Assembly (NCBI GenBank): GCA_030429735.1
Contig: JAUIET010000003.1
Location: forward strand, 1 to 64,000
Origin: Gammaproteobacteria bacterium
GTDB taxonomy: Bacteria > Pseudomonadota > Gammaproteobacteria > Pseudomonadales > JAUIET01
Direction: 5' to 3'
DNA length: 64,000 nt
Shown here: positions 1 through 7,750 of the stretch, piece by piece
How the letters are laid out: the number at the start of each line of letters is the position of its first letter
Numbering within the stretch: position 1 is the stretch's first letter
Made by a program: the position numbers and the translations under genes
The notes under the pieces: model-generated
What the model saw: only the letters and a program-made list of their open reading frames with translations
What the model was told of the DNA's origin: nothing
Databases searched by the model: none

Positions 1-396
1 TCACCGTCGCCTTTGTCGTCGCCGCCGCATTTGCCTTCACCGCACTTGCCTTCACCGTCGCCTTTGTCGTCGTCGCCGCACTTGCCTTCACCGCACTTGC
101 CTTCGCCGTCGCCCTTGTCGTCGCCGCATTTGCCTTCACCGTCGCCTTTGTCGTCGCCGCCGCATTTGCCTTCACCGCACTTGCCTTCACCGTCGCCTTT
201 GTCGTCGTCGCCGCACTTGCCTTCACCGCACTTGCCTTCGCCGTCGCCCTTGTCGTCGCCGCATTTGCCTTCACCGTCGCCTTTGTCGTCGCCGCCGCAT
301 TTGCCTTCACCGCACTTGCCTTCACCGTCGCCTTTGTCGTCGTCGCCGCACTTGCCTTCACCGCACTTGCCTTCGCCGTCGCCCTTGTCGTCGCCG
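1..396. repeat. 135-bp tandem repeat inside the HvfA-like gene
   Basis: The sequence repeats with an exact 135-bp (45-codon) period: for example the string starting at 10 recurs at 145 and 280. About 2.9 copies are visible without an apparent mismatch, diverging near 397 where an extra GCC codon appears. Each unit carries five EGKCG motifs. The array may continue left of the window. The period is a multiple of three, so copy-number changes keep the frame. Confidence 0.93.
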
Positions 397-587
397 CCGC
401 ATTTACCTTCACCGCACTTGCCCTCACCGCATTTGCCTTCGGCGCCTTTGTTGGCCAGGTCATATCCAGCGCTCAGCTCTTGAGCGACAAATGGATCAGT
501 GGCCGCAGACGCAGTCGGTACAAACGAAGTTGCGATAAATGCTGCGCCAACTGCGGCAGCTAAAGGTTTGAGAGAGTTGTTAGCCAT
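1..587 (-). CDS. HvfA-like Cys-rich EGKCG-repeat secreted precursor (partial, C-terminus off window)
   Basis: The reading frame starts at ATG 587 behind an AGGAG ribosome site and stays open to the window edge, so the C-terminus is missing; this is why the ORF track lists only its antisense shadow. An N-terminal signal peptide ends in an AXA site (PTASAA). The mature part is almost entirely [EG]GKCG motifs (at least 17 seen) separated by Asp/Lys/Gly spacers such as DDKGD. This matches the HvfA family of low-complexity precursors, in which the Cys residues of EGKCG motifs are converted by HvfB (MNIO/DUF692) and HvfC to copper-binding oxazolone/thioamide groups. The modification genes would be expected downstream, left of position 1, and cannot be seen. 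Family call is by motif only. Confidence 0.8.
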   Translation of the reverse strand, partial: MANNSLKPLAAAVGAAFIATSFVPTASAATDPFVAQELSAGYDLANKGAEGKCGEGKCGEGKCGGDDKGDGEGKCGEGKCGDDDKGDGEGKCGEGKCGGDDKGDGEGKCGDDKGDGEGKCGEGKCGDDDKGDGEGKCGEGKCGGDDKGDGEGKCGDDKGDGEGKCGEGKCGDDDKGDGEGKCGEGKCGGDDKGDG

Positions 588-613
588 GATTGCTCCTAAT
601 CGATTAGCATTAA

Positions 614-647
614 TGTCACAGGCGTTGTGCCTTGCACAACTATGACA
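614..647 (-). promoter_or_regulatory. nested inverted repeat upstream of the HvfA-like gene
   Basis: A 7-bp perfect inverted repeat GTTGTGC/GCACAAC with a 3-nt loop lies inside an outer TGTCA/TGACA pair, 27-60 nt upstream of the ATG at 587. It could be an operator for a metal- or stress-responsive regulator, or a hairpin in the 5' leader. There is no T-tract, so a terminator for the upstream hydrolase gene is less likely. Confidence 0.35.
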
Positions 648-710
648 CATGCCATTTCAAGTAGTTTCATTTTTAGAGAATTATGTGCGTTTCGCCACAA
701 TTTGTTACGT

Positions 711-1727
711 TCAAGCCTGTGCTACTGCCTGGGTCGCCGCATTGTCCTCTACTGACTCAAACTGTTTGGGCAGACCGCCCAACCAGTCTCGTAATACTGG
801 AAAATGATCTTCCTCGGCCGAGTGGTCGGACAACATGTCGACATGACCATAATCTTTGGCACTACCACCTCGCTTGCTCAGCACAATCAACCGGCCATCG
901 TGTGCGCCCAGGCTGGCAACGAATGCACGGATGTCTTCAGGGCAGCCGTACACGGTGTCCCGCTCGCTGGCAAAATACAAACTTGGCGGAAACGATCTGG
1001 TTTTCGCCGACAGCGCATAATCATGCTGGTCAACCGGGTCTACCCACTCTTTGTTTAAAGTCCAGTGCATGCACTGACTAAAGTAAGGACGCGCCTCATT
1101 GGAGGAACCAACCCGCATTTTTTTGGCCGGCACGTACCCGCTGAATCGACTGGCCAGCAACAAGCCGCGTTGCCAGAACCCTTTTAACGCCATATTTTTC
1201 CGAAAGTTGCCTGGCTGCGCATAACGACGAGTACCAAAGTACACCATGGCCTGCACCGGCGCGATGCTTTGCCCGTATCGAGCGAAATAACTGCTGGCCA
1301 GCACGCCGCCCCAGGCGTGACTCACCCAGATTTGTGCCTCAGGTCCGCGCTTTCTGACAATTGCTTTTTGTAGCGCTGGCAGGTCCGCGTTGATCGCGTC
1401 GTGCAGAGTGTCGGTAGACTTGGCATTTAGCCCCGGCCAGCTTTTACCTTTGCCACGCAAATCAGCAACATAGACGTCGTAACCAGAGCCCGCCAGGTAC
1501 CAGGCTAAACCGCTGCCATTGTTGGAATAAAAAATATGGCCGTCTTCAACAAGACCGTGAATCATAATGACCGGTTTTCCTGGTGCAAAGCGATCCTTGC
1601 AAAACCTGCGCACGTGCAACTGCGGACCGGCGCCAACTGACACCATCATCGATTCGGTGTGTATCTGTTGCTTGCTTTTATCGTGCATTAACAGGTGCCT
1701 CGAATACCTTACATGCCCGCCCGACAT
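711..1727 (-). CDS. alpha/beta-hydrolase-fold protein lacking the nucleophilic serine
   Basis: The protein (338 aa) has the alpha/beta-hydrolase fold: an oxyanion-hole HG strand (VIMIHGL near residue 55), a DLRGKG turn, and a nucleophile elbow. The elbow reads S-H-A-W-G-G, so Ala138 (from the first ATG) replaces the Ser/Asp/Cys nucleophile of the usual G-x-S-x-G. It is therefore either catalytically dead or uses another mechanism. It lies 22 bp downstream of hrpA on the same strand. The start is uncertain: the internal ATG at 1688 has a better ribosome site (GAGG, 9 nt) than the ATG at 1727. Substrate unknown. Confidence 0.8.
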   Translation of the reverse strand: MSGGHVRYSRHLLMHDKSKQQIHTESMMVSVGAGPQLHVRRFCKDRFAPGKPVIMIHGLVEDGHIFYSNNGSGLAWYLAGSGYDVYVADLRGKGKSWPGLNAKSTDTLHDAINADLPALQKAIVRKRGPEAQIWVSHAWGGVLASSYFARYGQSIAPVQAMVYFGTRRYAQPGNFRKNMALKGFWQRGLLLASRFSGYVPAKKMRVGSSNEARPYFSQCMHWTLNKEWVDPVDQHDYALSAKTRSFPPSLYFASERDTVYGCPEDIRAFVASLGAHDGRLIVLSKRGGSAKDYGHVDMLSDHSAEEDHFPVLRDWLGGLPKQFESVEDNAATQAVAQA

Positions 1728-1749
1728 CCCAGTCGGCGTCAGGTTGCTG

Positions 1750-4700
1750 TCAATGCATGGCCTTGGACTGATGCCGCTGCTGCCATGCCGCTTGTAACCG
1801 AGTGTGTGAAATCGGCACCGCAGTGCCTAGTTGCTGCGCAAACAAAGACACTCGGTACTCTTGCAGCAGCCAATAGAAATCGTTATCAAAATGGGCCGCT
1901 GAGTCCCTCTGCGTTACCTCTTCCGCGTCAAAACGGGTTTGCCACTGCATCGCTCGTTGGTATTGCTGCTTGTCCCTACCCTGTTGCTCGCGGAGTCGTT
2001 CCAGCCGAATTGCGGCCGCTTCCAAATAGCGCGGGTAGTGCACCAGTTGCTCACTCGCCACGCGGCCAAGAAACCCTTTGCATAGTAAACTGTTCAATTG
2101 TTGCTTAACATCCTCAAGAGCGTACTTAAAATGGGAAGAACTCACATTTTCAACGGCACGCGCCACGCGGTAATGCATAAGCAATACGCTATCAAAAACA
2201 CTGATCCACTGTGCGTAAGCCGGCTGTACTGACGCTGCACGTGCTTTGAGCTGCGCATTAAATTCAGCACGATTGCGTGGAATATGAGCAGCCACATCAA
2301 AAGCTTCGTAGAAGACACGCTGCAGAGTGTCAGCAACAAACTGCCGCTGTTCCGGGAATACACTCAGCGCGAGTGACTGTTTGTTACTGCTGTATAGCTG
2401 AGCTCGCAACTGCCTGGTCAGCTCGGGCAAAGCACGCTGATACAGCGCCGAAAGCGCCCATCTCGTATAGCGCCCTGCACTGTGTTCGTTGTGAAACAAA
2501 CACAAATCCATGCGCTCGTCGCCTTGCAGCATGCCAGGAAACGCGCGATACGACAGTTCACCCAATTGATAGTCATAGACCGCCGGTAAGTCAGGGTAGT
2601 CACCAACGCCGTGCACCGGCCTGTTAAATGGCGCACGCTGGAACATCTCGCTACTTAACGTGGATGCTTTCGGGTTTGACTCAGCTGTTGCGGGTGATTT
2701 GGAAACAGTTTTTTGGACCAGCGTTTGAGCTTTTGCGCGATACTGCCGCACCACCTGGTTCGACTCATCAATCACACTGACTCTGGCAAAAAGATGTTCA
2801 GGAACCCGCGACAGATCCCACTGTATGTCACCTTCGAAAACCCGGAAATGCTCAACCAGCAGTAATTCAAGCCGATGAATCAAGCCGCCGTTCCCATTCT
2901 CAAGCTGGTCTCGGTGCTGCTCTACGGTGTCGTTGATGGGCACCAGTTTCTTGCGTACCGATTTTGGCAAGGTCCTCAGTATCGCAGCGCATTTTTCTGC
3001 AAACATACCCGGAACCAGATCATCAAAACTGTGCCCGGTAATAACGCTGCTCAGCGCAGAAGGCACGAATATCTCAATGCCATCGGCATCATCACCCGGG
3101 CAAAAATGATAACGAACCGCAAACTGATTGCCGTCGCGCTCAATAACATCTGGATACTGATCCAGCAACTCAGCAGCAACAGGCTCTTCCAGCATTTCGT
3201 GCATAGCTACACACAGAGCATCTCGCGCTTGCGAATTCGCCTGGGCATGCCAGCGTCGCATGGCTTTACAGGAGTTTACCCATTCGGGCAGATGGTCTTG
3301 GTAGCGTTCTTCCAACGCCTCGTCCACGCAGAGCAGGTCAGGCCGTCGAAGTTTGGCGCTTATTTCCCTGGCTTTGCCGGCACTGGCTGCATTGTGTCGA
3401 ATGAAGTCCAGATCCGCTCGCCACGCACCCGCAACTAGCGCCTGCTCAATAAAAATCCGCCTCGCCTCCAGCGGCTGATGCGGTGTGAATAACACTTGCC
3501 TGCCCCGGCTGATTTCAAGTCCCTGCAAACTGGCGGTCTCATAGGCCCGGATGACGCCACTTTGCTGATCGAAAAATGGCTCAGTCAAACGCTGGGTGAG
3601 CATATGCCGGGCTTCCTTGAGCACCCACTCTGGCCTGATTCTGGCTGCATTTCTGGCGTACACAGCGCCGGTCTCGACGATTTCGGTGGCAAAAATCATT
3701 GAAGGTGGTTTGGCCGCTAACGCAGAACCGGGGAACAAGCGAAACCGGCGCCGTCGCGTTCCCAGGTACTCACGCTTTTCATCTAACACGCCAATTTGGG
3801 TGACAAAACCGCTGAGCATCGCCTTATGCACCAGGTCCGCTGCGGCCGGTTTGCTGTTGCCACGCAAACCGGCCTCTTCCACCAGACCCATTAGTTGCTT
3901 GTGCACGTCAAACCAGTCTTTAGTGCGCTGAACAGAGATAAATTCTCGCCGCAAGCGTTTGTTAAACGCCGCCGAGCTCAATTCCTTACGTAACTTTTGT
4001 AAGTAGCGCCAGAGTTTTAGTAAAGTAATGAAATCAGAACGCACATCTTCAAAGCGCTTATGCAATTTATCTGCTTGCTGTTGCTGCGCTGCCGGCCTTT
4101 CACGGGGATCGGCCGCACTGAGTACAGCGGCGATGACAACAACCTCACGCAGGCACTTGAACTGCTGGCCGGCCAACAGGGTTCTACCCAGTCTGGGATC
4201 CAGCGGCAGCTGTGCTAATTGCCTGCCGACGTTGTTGATCACGTAACTTGGCGAGCCCGTACGGGGGTCTGTCTCGGCGTTCGCCTCAATCGCTTTAAGT
4301 TCCAGCAGCAATCGTTCACCGTCACGCAACAGCCTTGAATCCGGCTTTTCAAGAAACTCAAATTCTTCAACATCATTCACGCCCAGCATGGACAACTTCA
4401 GAATGACCGCGGCAAGGTTGGTGCGCAGAATCTCGGGCTCAGTGAATTCAGCTCGCTCCAGAAATGATTCTTCACTGTACAGCCGAACGCACACGCCGGG
4501 CGCCAGCCGCCCACAACGCCCAGCGCGCTGCAACGCCGATGCGCGTGACACTTCTTCGATAGGCAGTTGCTGTATTTTGTGCGCGTAACTGTAGCGACTG
4601 AAGCGCGCGTAACCGGTATCAATAACGTATCGAATTCCCGGTACAGTCACTGACGTTTCAGCAATGTTCGTGGCGAGCACAATGCGGGGCAAACCTCCCG

Positions 4701-5544
4701 GTGTGCGTTTGAACACCTTTTGTTGCTGTCGTGCTGGCAAACGAGCGTATAGGGGTAACACCTCGCAACGAAACGGAAAGCGCCCCCTCAGAACCCGGGA
4801 CGCTTCATGGATTTCGTTCTCGGTACTCAAGAATATCAATATGTCTTTGACATCTGGGGATTGCTCTCGTGGCAGCGCCATAAGCTCTTCGGCAGTATCG
4901 GCAAGCCACCGATACAGATCCTCATCTTCCGGCAATGGTCGATAGCGAACATCAACCGGATACGTTTGGCCTGAGATCTCAAACACCGGCGCATTAAAGA
5001 AAAATGTTGAGAAGCGTTCTGTATCGATGGTGGCGGACGTGATCACTACGCGAAGATCAGGACGACTTGGCAGAATGCGACGCAGGTAGGCCAGCAAAAA
5101 GTCCACATTCAGTGAGCGTTCGTGCGCCTCATCAACAATGATGCAGTCATAGCGTCTTAACAAAGGATCGCGCTGAATTTCGTTCAGCAAAATCCCATCA
5201 GTCTGCAGTTTAATCAAGCATCGACTCGCATGTTGTCGATCAAACCGAACCTGATAGCCAACCTCATCACCAAGCTCTGATTGCAGTTCATCAGCGAGCC
5301 GCTGTGCAACAGTCATCGCAGCCAGCCGGCGCGGCTGTGTATGCGCAATTTGTTTTTTGTTGCCAAACCCGGCAAGCAAGCACATTTTCGGCAGTTGCGT
5401 GGTTTTTCCGGAACCTGTATGGCCCGCCACCACAATCACTTGCTGGCGCTTTAACGCGGCAATAATCTCATCGGCAAATGCGCTGACCGGTAGTTCCACG
5501 GGAAAGCGGCAGCGAGCTTGTGCGCTATGCAGTTTCTTGTTCAA
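1750..5544 (-). CDS. hrpA: ATP-dependent RNA helicase HrpA
   Basis: DEAH-box RNA helicase of 1264 aa, close to the roughly 1300 aa of E. coli HrpA. Visible motifs in order: Walker A GHTGSGKTT (41-49), DEAH (138-141), SAT (about 170), a helicase C-terminal domain with QRAGRCGR, helicase-associated domains, and a long C-terminal region of the DUF3418 type found in HrpA. HrpA is a cytosolic helicase linked to mRNA processing and rescue of stalled ribosomes. The N-terminal tail before motif I is shorter than in E. coli. The gene follows cls by 15 bp and is probably co-transcribed with it. Confidence 0.95.
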   Translation of the reverse strand: MNKKLHSAQARCRFPVELPVSAFADEIIAALKRQQVIVVAGHTGSGKTTQLPKMCLLAGFGNKKQIAHTQPRRLAAMTVAQRLADELQSELGDEVGYQVRFDRQHASRCLIKLQTDGILLNEIQRDPLLRRYDCIIVDEAHERSLNVDFLLAYLRRILPSRPDLRVVITSATIDTERFSTFFFNAPVFEISGQTYPVDVRYRPLPEDEDLYRWLADTAEELMALPREQSPDVKDILIFLSTENEIHEASRVLRGRFPFRCEVLPLYARLPARQQQKVFKRTPGGLPRIVLATNIAETSVTVPGIRYVIDTGYARFSRYSYAHKIQQLPIEEVSRASALQRAGRCGRLAPGVCVRLYSEESFLERAEFTEPEILRTNLAAVILKLSMLGVNDVEEFEFLEKPDSRLLRDGERLLLELKAIEANAETDPRTGSPSYVINNVGRQLAQLPLDPRLGRTLLAGQQFKCLREVVVIAAVLSAADPRERPAAQQQQADKLHKRFEDVRSDFITLLKLWRYLQKLRKELSSAAFNKRLRREFISVQRTKDWFDVHKQLMGLVEEAGLRGNSKPAAADLVHKAMLSGFVTQIGVLDEKREYLGTRRRRFRLFPGSALAAKPPSMIFATEIVETGAVYARNAARIRPEWVLKEARHMLTQRLTEPFFDQQSGVIRAYETASLQGLEISRGRQVLFTPHQPLEARRIFIEQALVAGAWRADLDFIRHNAASAGKAREISAKLRRPDLLCVDEALEERYQDHLPEWVNSCKAMRRWHAQANSQARDALCVAMHEMLEEPVAAELLDQYPDVIERDGNQFAVRYHFCPGDDADGIEIFVPSALSSVITGHSFDDLVPGMFAEKCAAILRTLPKSVRKKLVPINDTVEQHRDQLENGNGGLIHRLELLLVEHFRVFEGDIQWDLSRVPEHLFARVSVIDESNQVVRQYRAKAQTLVQKTVSKSPATAESNPKASTLSSEMFQRAPFNRPVHGVGDYPDLPAVYDYQLGELSYRAFPGMLQGDERMDLCLFHNEHSAGRYTRWALSALYQRALPELTRQLRAQLYSSNKQSLALSVFPEQRQFVADTLQRVFYEAFDVAAHIPRNRAEFNAQLKARAASVQPAYAQWISVFDSVLLMHYRVARAVENVSSSHFKYALEDVKQQLNSLLCKGFLGRVASEQLVHYPRYLEAAAIRLERLREQQGRDKQQYQRAMQWQTRFDAEEVTQRDSAAHFDNDFYWLLQEYRVSLFAQQLGTAVPISHTRLQAAWQQRHQSKAMH

Positions 5545-5559
5545 CGGCTTGCTCGTATT

Positions 5560-6987
5560 TTACAAGTACGGCGAGAACAGCCAGAAGAAGGCGTTGCGCA
5601 TACGCCGCCACAGGCCGTGCTTGCTTAGTTCTTCTCGCGTTATCAGTCGCGATTGGCCGATGCATTCGCGAGCGTGCAATGCCATCCGCTCTCCAAAAGG
5701 CTGGTCATAGACTTCAACCACCAGTTCGAAGTTAAGCCGCAGGCTTCTCGGGTCCAAATTGGATGAACCAAGTTGCACATAGTAATCGTCAACAACGAAT
5801 AACTTACTGTGTACAAACGGGCCGGGCATGCTGTAAATCTTTACGCCGGTTGCCAGCAGTGACGGCAGCACATGGGTGGTGGCCCAGGTCATGAATGGCA
5901 GATTATTCCGGGCAGGCAATACAATAGACACATCCACACCCCGCAGCGCCGCGGTCTGTAGCGCCACCTCAAGCTCTCTGGAAGGCAGAAAATAAGGCGT
6001 CATGATCAGAATACTGTTTTGCGCCAGCGATAATGCGCCAACCAGTACCCAGGTCAGTTTGTCGACGTCTTCGTTTGGACCTTCGAGCAAAACCCGGCAC
6101 GCCATATCCTGCTCGTAGAGAACCAGGTTGTCAGTGCGTGGCAATGGCAGTTGTTCATTTGTTGTGAACAACCAGTCGCCGATGAACACCTGTTCCAATT
6201 GGCGAAGTATGGGACCATGCAATACAAAGTGTATGTCTTTAAAACCATTGCGATTGTTCAGGTTTAAATGGTTTTGCCGAATATTCATGCCCCCGGTAAA
6301 ACCAAGCTCTCCGTCAATGAGTAACAGCTTGCGGTGGTTTCTCAAGTTGATCGTCAGGTTCGGAGGGAACAAGGTGGGTGGGAGATAGAGCGCAACATCA
6401 ACACCATGCTTGCTGAGCTGACCGCTGGCAAATGGAAAGTCGTATTTTTCACCAACACCATCAATCAGAACTTTTACAACCACACCGCGTCTATGTGCAG
6501 CCGCAAGTGCCTCAATAAAACGGCGCCCTATCTTGCGCGATTCAAAAATGTAGGTGGCGAGATAGATGGTTGACTGTGCGTTATCAATGGCCTGCAACAT
6601 GGTCGGGTAGGCCATATCGCCATTGTACAGCGGTTCAATGTTATTCCCCGATAGAAGCGGCCGCTGACTGGATGCCGCTGACAAACGAGCCAGGTTGGAG
6701 TAATCCGTACGGACAGTGGCATGCTGCGCTTCGTACTGCCAGGTATTGGCCATCCGCCCGATACCTGGTGTCATACGTTGTGCGCGTGTTCTTATCCTGT
6801 TCTTACCAAAAACGTAGTAGAGAAGCACACCCAGAAACGGTAAGGCAATGCACATTGCAATCCATGCCAGCGCGCTGCGCGGGTCACGTTTATTCAGAAG
6901 TGCGTGGATAGCGCCGATGGTAGTGAGTACAGAACCCACCAGGAATACCAGTACACCGGTGATTATTTCGAATTCGCTGAGCAACAC
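5560..6987 (-). CDS. cls: cardiolipin synthase (phospholipase D family)
   Basis: Condenses two phosphatidylglycerol molecules to cardiolipin and glycerol at the inner membrane. The 475-aa protein has two N-terminal membrane segments (about 10-30 and 40-60) followed by two PLD domains, each with an intact HKD motif: H218-x-K220-x4-D225 and H393-x-K395-x4-D400. Length and layout match ClsA-type enzymes (about 486 aa). It is the first gene of a probable cls-hrpA transcript and is divergent from the coiled-coil protein gene at 7103. Confidence 0.93.
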   Translation of the reverse strand: MLLSEFEIITGVLVFLVGSVLTTIGAIHALLNKRDPRSALAWIAMCIALPFLGVLLYYVFGKNRIRTRAQRMTPGIGRMANTWQYEAQHATVRTDYSNLARLSAASSQRPLLSGNNIEPLYNGDMAYPTMLQAIDNAQSTIYLATYIFESRKIGRRFIEALAAAHRRGVVVKVLIDGVGEKYDFPFASGQLSKHGVDVALYLPPTLFPPNLTINLRNHRKLLLIDGELGFTGGMNIRQNHLNLNNRNGFKDIHFVLHGPILRQLEQVFIGDWLFTTNEQLPLPRTDNLVLYEQDMACRVLLEGPNEDVDKLTWVLVGALSLAQNSILIMTPYFLPSRELEVALQTAALRGVDVSIVLPARNNLPFMTWATTHVLPSLLATGVKIYSMPGPFVHSKLFVVDDYYVQLGSSNLDPRSLRLNFELVVEVYDQPFGERMALHARECIGQSRLITREELSKHGLWRRMRNAFFWLFSPYL

Positions 6988-7102
6988 ACCATGATTGTAC
7001 CATTTAAGCCTGCAGGCAGCCGATTTACGTCAATATATTGACAGCTGCACGGCGCCCTGAGCGCGTGTTAGACTCGCCACGCAATCACATGGAGTAGTGG
7101 GT

Positions 7103-7717
7103 TTGGGATATTTGCTAGCCACTCTGAAACCACGGCGTGCAAGGCCTACTGAGGCGATCGTTGCGCTGGGCACGACGTGCTTGTTAATGCTGGGGAGCGC
7201 CAGTGCGTTTTGCGCAAGCCTTGATAACCAGGTTGAAACTATCGATGTCCAGGTCGAGGCGAGCAAACTGGTGCGTTACGAGCAGCGCATCAAACGTTTG
7301 GAAAATACCATTCAAAGCTTGCGCAGTGAGATCGAATTGCTGAGCGCGCAGCGCGACGGCCTCGAGGTTCACGCATCCACTTTGTACAAGTCACTCCAAT
7401 CGCTGGTTGAAAAGCACGCTGGCATCGCTCAGCAACTGCCGGATGACGGTGACATTGACTATCAAGCCAGGCAACGGCATGCGGATTTTGAGGTTTATTT
7501 AGCCGAACGGAAGTACAATCGTGCACTGAACGCTTTGCAAGAGACCCAGCACCAAATGTCGCGCACCACAGACTACCTGCAAGATCGTATAAATTTGCTA
7601 GAGCGCAACCGCCAAGGAGTGGTTTGGCAAAAACAGGTGTTGAAGCGCTACCATAAGGCACCCTCGACCGAACCCCGGCAGCAAGAGCACGTAGAGCGAC
7701 TGGCGCAGGCCAGATAA
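7103..7717 (+). CDS. exported coiled-coil protein of unknown function
   Basis: About 204 aa with an N-terminal hydrophobic segment ending in SASAFCA (signal peptide or anchor), then a long region rich in heptads (residues about 45-100 and 135-185) that should form coiled coils. No enzymatic motif is visible and the family is not recognised. Start choice: the track uses GTG 7097, but the GGAG at 7091-7094 is only 2 nt from it and 8 nt from the in-frame TTG at 7103, which is preferred. An upstream ATG at 7089 is followed at once by TAG. The gene is 33 bp upstream of mnmC. Confidence 0.7.
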   Translation: MGYLLATLKPRRARPTEAIVALGTTCLLMLGSASAFCASLDNQVETIDVQVEASKLVRYEQRIKRLENTIQSLRSEIELLSAQRDGLEVHASTLYKSLQSLVEKHAGIAQQLPDDGDIDYQARQRHADFEVYLAERKYNRALNALQETQHQMSRTTDYLQDRINLLERNRQGVVWQKQVLKRYHKAPSTEPRQQEHVERLAQAR

Positions 7718-7750
7718 CGAACTGACTATCGGCTGTCGCAGAATAGCCCG

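Noticed and set aside
1-396. CRISPR array or intergenic repeat
   Set aside because: No unique spacers; the repeats are in-frame coding repeats of 45 codons.
13-483. 156-aa plus-strand ORF rich in Ser/Pro/His/Leu
   Set aside because: Antisense shadow of the repeat-bearing HvfA-like gene, which has a signal peptide, ribosome site and family motif on the minus strand.
2875-3438. 187-aa plus-strand ORF inside hrpA
   Set aside because: Shadow frame of a clear HrpA coding sequence.
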